From a bacterium (GTDB lineage Bacteria; Fidelibacterota; Marinisomatia; Marinisomatales; Marinisomataceae), in NCBI GenBank assembly GCA_023255095.1, contig JALRJJ010000041.1, positions 1-9,489 on the forward strand: 9,489 nt of DNA, written 5' to 3'. Within the stretch, counting starts at the first letter, position 1; each line of letters opens with the position of its first letter. The notes under the pieces were generated by a model that worked only from the letters and a program-made list of their open reading frames with translations, was not told the origin of the DNA and ran no database searches. Shown piece by piece: positions 7,536-9,489 of the stretch. Position numbers and translations under genes: made by a program.

Positions 7536-8510
7536 TTAAATTAATCCAGTTGCGGATTTAACTTTTTCAAGAACTTCGAGAGCTATTTTTTGAGCTTTGT
7601 TCTTTCCTATTTTTTTCAAATCTTCTATATCATCAGGCTTAGAACTTAGCTCAGATTTTAAATTTCTGAATTCAGAAAAATATTCCAAAATCCTTTCATA
7701 TAACTCTTGCTTGATTTCCATATATTTTAGACCAGGAGTCTCGTATCTATTCTTTAGTTCTTTAATTTCTTCGACATTCAAAAAGAGAGAATAGATTTTG
7801 AATAATGGAGAATTAATATTTTTTTTCTCATTTAAACCTGCTGAATCAGTTACTATACTGTAAACTTGTTCTTTAATAATTTCTTCTTTATCAAAAATTG
7901 AAATTATATTATTGTAAGATTTACTCATTTTCTGATGGTCTGTGCCTGGGACTAAACTTTTTTCCTCATCTATTAATGGTTCTGGTAAATTAAAAACTTC
8001 TCCAAAAGAATTATTGAATTTCAATGCTATATCTCTTGTCATTTCAATATGTTGCTTTTGATCTTCTCCAACGGGAACAATATCAGCATTAAAACTCAAA
8101 ATATCTGCAGCCATCAAAATAGGGTAGGAAAATAAACCCATCATTGGCCTAAATCCTTTTGAGATTTTATCTTTATAGGCTGTAGACCTTTGCATTAGTC
8201 CTACACTAGAAAAATTTGATAAAATCCAACTAAGCTCAGTTACTTCGGGAACATCCGATTGAATCCAAACGGTAGATTTATTGGGATCAATTCCCAATGA
8301 AATAAGATTGATAAATAAGTCATTAGTAAAATCTCTTAAATTGGATTTATTATTAACCGTGGTTAAAGAATGATAATTTGCAACGAAACAAAACAATTCA
8401 GAACTATCTTGAAATTCTTTCATTTTTTCTATCATTCCAAAATAGTTTCCAAGATGTAATAATCCTGATGGTTGAATACCGCTTAATACTCTTTTATTTT
8501 TTATATTCAT
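7536..8510 (-). CDS. trpS: Tryptophanyl-tRNA synthetase
   Basis: This class I aminoacyl-tRNA synthetase attaches tryptophan to tRNA-Trp in the cytoplasm. The 324 residues are full length for the bacterial enzyme. The N-terminal LSGIQPSGLLHLGNYFGMI (9-27) contains the HIGH-type motif (LHLGN). Then come VANYHSLT (43-50) and the tryptophan-site region GLFSYPILMAADILSF (125-140). VGEDQKQHIEMTRDIA (147-162) is conserved, and the KMSKS loop is intact (194-198). The C-terminal helical domain carries the tRNA anticodon contacts. ATG at 8510 is the only start that keeps the conserved N-terminus with a short leader. It lies 18 bases after the HNH gene with no Shine-Dalgarno. The trpS-scpA-scpB order is seen in several bacterial groups. 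Confidence 0.97.
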   Translation of the reverse strand: MNIKNKRVLSGIQPSGLLHLGNYFGMIEKMKEFQDSSELFCFVANYHSLTTVNNKSNLRDFTNDLFINLISLGIDPNKSTVWIQSDVPEVTELSWILSNFSSVGLMQRSTAYKDKISKGFRPMMGLFSYPILMAADILSFNADIVPVGEDQKQHIEMTRDIALKFNNSFGEVFNLPEPLIDEEKSLVPGTDHQKMSKSYNNIISIFDKEEIIKEQVYSIVTDSAGLNEKKNINSPLFKIYSLFLNVEEIKELKNRYETPGLKYMEIKQELYERILEYFSEFRNLKSELSSKPDDIEDLKKIGKNKAQKIALEVLEKVKSATGLI

Positions 8511-8528
8511 TTTAGATATAAACTTATA

Positions 8529-9041
8529 TTAAAATAAAAACTGTTTCCAGTCACTATTATTTGAATTCACAAATTGATTATAATAGAGAAGACTATTAGG
8601 TTTTTTGATATCTTTCCTTAAAGGCATGTTCGCCTCTTTAGGAGTTCGATTGCCTTTCTTGATATTACATGAAGAACATGCTACCACAAGATTTGTCCAA
8701 CTATCTTCTCCACCTTTACCTTTTGGAACAATATGATCAATGGTGAGAGAAGATTTTGAACATCCACAATATTGGCAACTGGAATTATCTCTTAAAAATA
8801 AATTCTTTCTGTTTAAAACCATATCTTTTGAATGAAATTTCACATATTTATTTAACCGAACAATACTAGGAATTTTCATATTAATTGACGGGGAGTGTAT
8901 TAGTGTGGAATATTCTGATATAACAGACACTTTTTCTAAAAAACAAAGACATATTGCTCTTTTTGAAGAGCAAATCCCTAGTGGCAAATAACTTGCGTTA
9001 AGGATTAATGTTAAACAATTTTCTAAAGAATTATTGCTCAT
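8529..9041 (-). CDS. HNH endonuclease-like protein with zinc-binding cysteines
   Basis: This 170-residue protein belongs to the widespread small HNH family that begins with a 'LNASY.PL' segment (here LILNASYLPLGICSSKRAI, 12-30). The HNH core spans about 80-131. CQYC (89-92) and CSSC (122-125) form a four-cysteine zinc site. IDHIVPKGKGGEDSWTNLVVAC (101-122) carries the catalytic His103 and Asn117, and Asn126 and Lys128 follow in NIKKGNR. All expected catalytic and metal residues are present, so it should fold as a beta-beta-alpha metal nuclease. The cellular role of this family is not established; DNA repair or mobile-element roles have both been considered, and nothing here decides. It is the first complete gene of the minus-strand run. 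ATG at 9041 is chosen, and no better start lies upstream in frame. Base composition matches the neighbours, so recent transfer is not indicated. Confidence 0.88.
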   Translation of the reverse strand: MSNNSLENCLTLILNASYLPLGICSSKRAICLCFLEKVSVISEYSTLIHSPSINMKIPSIVRLNKYVKFHSKDMVLNRKNLFLRDNSSCQYCGCSKSSLTIDHIVPKGKGGEDSWTNLVVACSSCNIKKGNRTPKEANMPLRKDIKKPNSLLYYNQFVNSNNSDWKQFLF

Positions 9042-9127
9042 TGATCATGTAATTGACGAATAAAATTCTTTTTCCCTTTGAGATTTTAGTTTACGGCTTT
9101 ATTATTCACTTCAAATTTACCATTAAA
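9042..9127. promoter_or_regulatory. Divergent intergenic spacer likely to carry the operon promoter
   Basis: These 86 AT-rich bases separate the start of the HNH gene (minus strand) from a plus-strand start codon at 9128. As a spacer between divergent starts, it should hold the promoter of the whole minus-strand block and that of the truncated plus-strand gene. Minus-strand TTGAAG (9109-9114) and TAAAAT-like boxes occur, but with spacings of 15 or 20 bases, so no specific promoter is called. No operator-like palindrome was seen. Confidence 0.3.
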
Positions 9128-9489
9128 ATGAAATACATAAAAATATTACTAAACCTTCTAATAATTTTTAATTCATTAATATCTTGGAAGTCGCGGTAGA
9201 CCGATGCAAAGCGAACATAGGCTACCTGATCCAGAGCACGTAGCTCTGCCATCACCGCTTCGCCAACCATTTTCGAAGGTAGTTCACGCTCGCCCGGCGC
9301 ACGCAAACGCTGCTTGACCCTGTTCACACAAGCTTCAATCTCTTCCATGCTGACTGGACGTTTTTCTAGAGCGCGCAATACACCAGAGCGCAGCTTCTCT
9401 TCATCGAAGGGCTGGCGCATTCCGTCATTTTTGATGAGACGCGGCATCAAAAGCTCTGCCGCTTCGAAGGTGGTGAAACGCTCGTGACA
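9106..9489 (-). CDS. nrdR: Partial, chimeric transcriptional repressor NrdR (5' end off the window, 3' end replaced)
   Basis: NrdR represses ribonucleotide reductase genes through NrdR boxes, sensing (d)ATP with an ATP-cone. The frame is open to the window edge: the last bases encode CHERFTTFEAAEL, the end of the zinc ribbon. The ATP-cone follows, with MPRLIKNDGMRQPFDEEKL, RALEKRPVSMEEIE, GERELPSKMVGEAVMAELRALDQVAYVRFASVYRDFQDINE. About the first 30 residues, with the other zinc cysteines, lie beyond the edge. After DINE (codons to about 9172) the frame runs into AT-rich DNA and gives an unrelated 18-residue tail ending at TGA 9106-9108. The normal NrdR C-terminus (REEI-type helix) is absent. 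G+C content and codon use differ sharply from every other gene here, and the protein looks gammaproteobacterial. The TTG at 9450 is not the true start, because homology continues upstream of it. Confidence 0.85.
   Translation of the reverse strand, partial: CHERFTTFEAAELLMPRLIKNDGMRQPFDEEKLRSGVLRALEKRPVSMEEIEACVNRVKQRLRAPGERELPSKMVGEAVMAELRALDQVAYVRFASVYRDFQDINELKIIRRFSNIFMYFILMVNLK
9128..9199 (+). pseudogene. 5' end of a truncated secreted-protein gene, cut at the composition junction
   Basis: On the plus strand an ATG at 9128 opens MKYIKILLNLLIIFNSLIS, a textbook signal-peptide or lipoprotein leader: Lys2 and Lys5, then a hydrophobic run. The leader is entirely within the AT-rich DNA. After about residue 18 the frame enters the GC-rich nrdR DNA and stops at TAG 9197-9199 after only 23 codons. 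The simplest reading is that an exported protein of the AT-rich organism starts here, divergently from the HNH gene, and its body has been replaced by foreign sequence. With so few codons, chance cannot be excluded, since AT-rich DNA easily spells hydrophobic residues. Confidence 0.4.
9169..9183. other. Abrupt composition junction (probable chimeric join)
   Basis: Left of this point the DNA is about 13% G+C (8 of 60 bases over 9121-9180). Right of it, it is about 60% (36 of 60 bases over 9241-9300). NrdR similarity stops here on the minus strand, and a signal-peptide frame is broken here on the plus strand. No insertion-sequence end, tRNA, direct repeat or attachment-type site is visible at the join. 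The codons GAT ATT AAT GAA sit at the boundary and could belong to either parent, which suggests a join at a short stretch of shared sequence. Confidence 0.8.

Noticed and set aside
7597..7794. Short plus-strand open frame at the trpS 3' end, rich in Ser and Phe.
   Set aside because: It is antisense to trpS; the Ser/Phe richness simply mirrors AAA and GAA codons of the real gene.
9106..9168. C-terminal tail of the nrdR frame as a genuine NrdR C-terminus or a novel fusion.
   Set aside because: The tail is encoded by about 13% G+C DNA, shows no NrdR similarity, and coincides with the junction and with a plausible plus-strand leader; it is read-through of unrelated sequence.
1..9489. CRISPR arrays, tRNA or rRNA genes, insertion sequences, toxin-antitoxin or defence modules.
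   Set aside because: No regularly spaced repeats, cloverleaf-like segments, transposase motifs or defence-type genes other than the lone HNH protein were seen on either strand.

Overview
The window is a compact, strongly AT-rich bacterial segment. Ten complete genes lie on the minus strand from about 9041 down to 17, with neighbours overlapping or separated by at most 62 bases. Reading 5'->3' on that strand the order is: HNH-endonuclease-like protein, trpS, scpA, scpB, an RluB-type pseudouridine synthase, cmk, rpsA (six S1 repeats), a YbbR-domain membrane protein, tsaD, and a predicted lipoprotein of unknown function. The right-hand end, from about 9184 to 9489, is different DNA. It is about 60% G+C by count over 9241-9300, against about 13% over 9121-9180, and encodes the middle of a gammaproteobacterial-looking NrdR.

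Organism: very low G+C, tight packing, no recognisable Shine-Dalgarno sequence before any gene, a cmk-rpsA pair, and YbbR with a single N-terminal membrane anchor suggest an uncultured, streamlined, probably marine bacterium. The Bacteroidota/Marinimicrobia (FCB-like) side of the tree fits best. This is inference from gene content and style; no phylogeny could be run. The NrdR fragment clearly comes from a different type of genome.

How the genes work together: the block is housekeeping. TrpS charges tRNA-Trp, TsaD makes the t6A modification of ANN-decoding tRNAs, the RluB-like enzyme modifies rRNA, and S1 supports translation initiation. Cmk supplies (d)CDP, and ScpA and ScpB form the non-SMC part of the chromosome-organising SMC complex. 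The YbbR protein and the lipoprotein are envelope proteins. Start/stop overlaps (ATGA, TTGA, 8-base overlaps, TAA|ATG) indicate one translationally coupled operon. Its only sizeable internal gap is the 62 bases before cmk.

No novel defence, mobile or biosynthetic system is visible. The most notable points are the abrupt compositional junction at about 9169-9183, which looks like a chimeric join and cuts both nrdR and a divergent signal-peptide gene; a 9-bp hairpin placed one base before the ybbR start codon at the end of rpsA; a repeated gene-junction sequence at trpS/scpA and scpA/scpB; and the uncharacterised lipoprotein.
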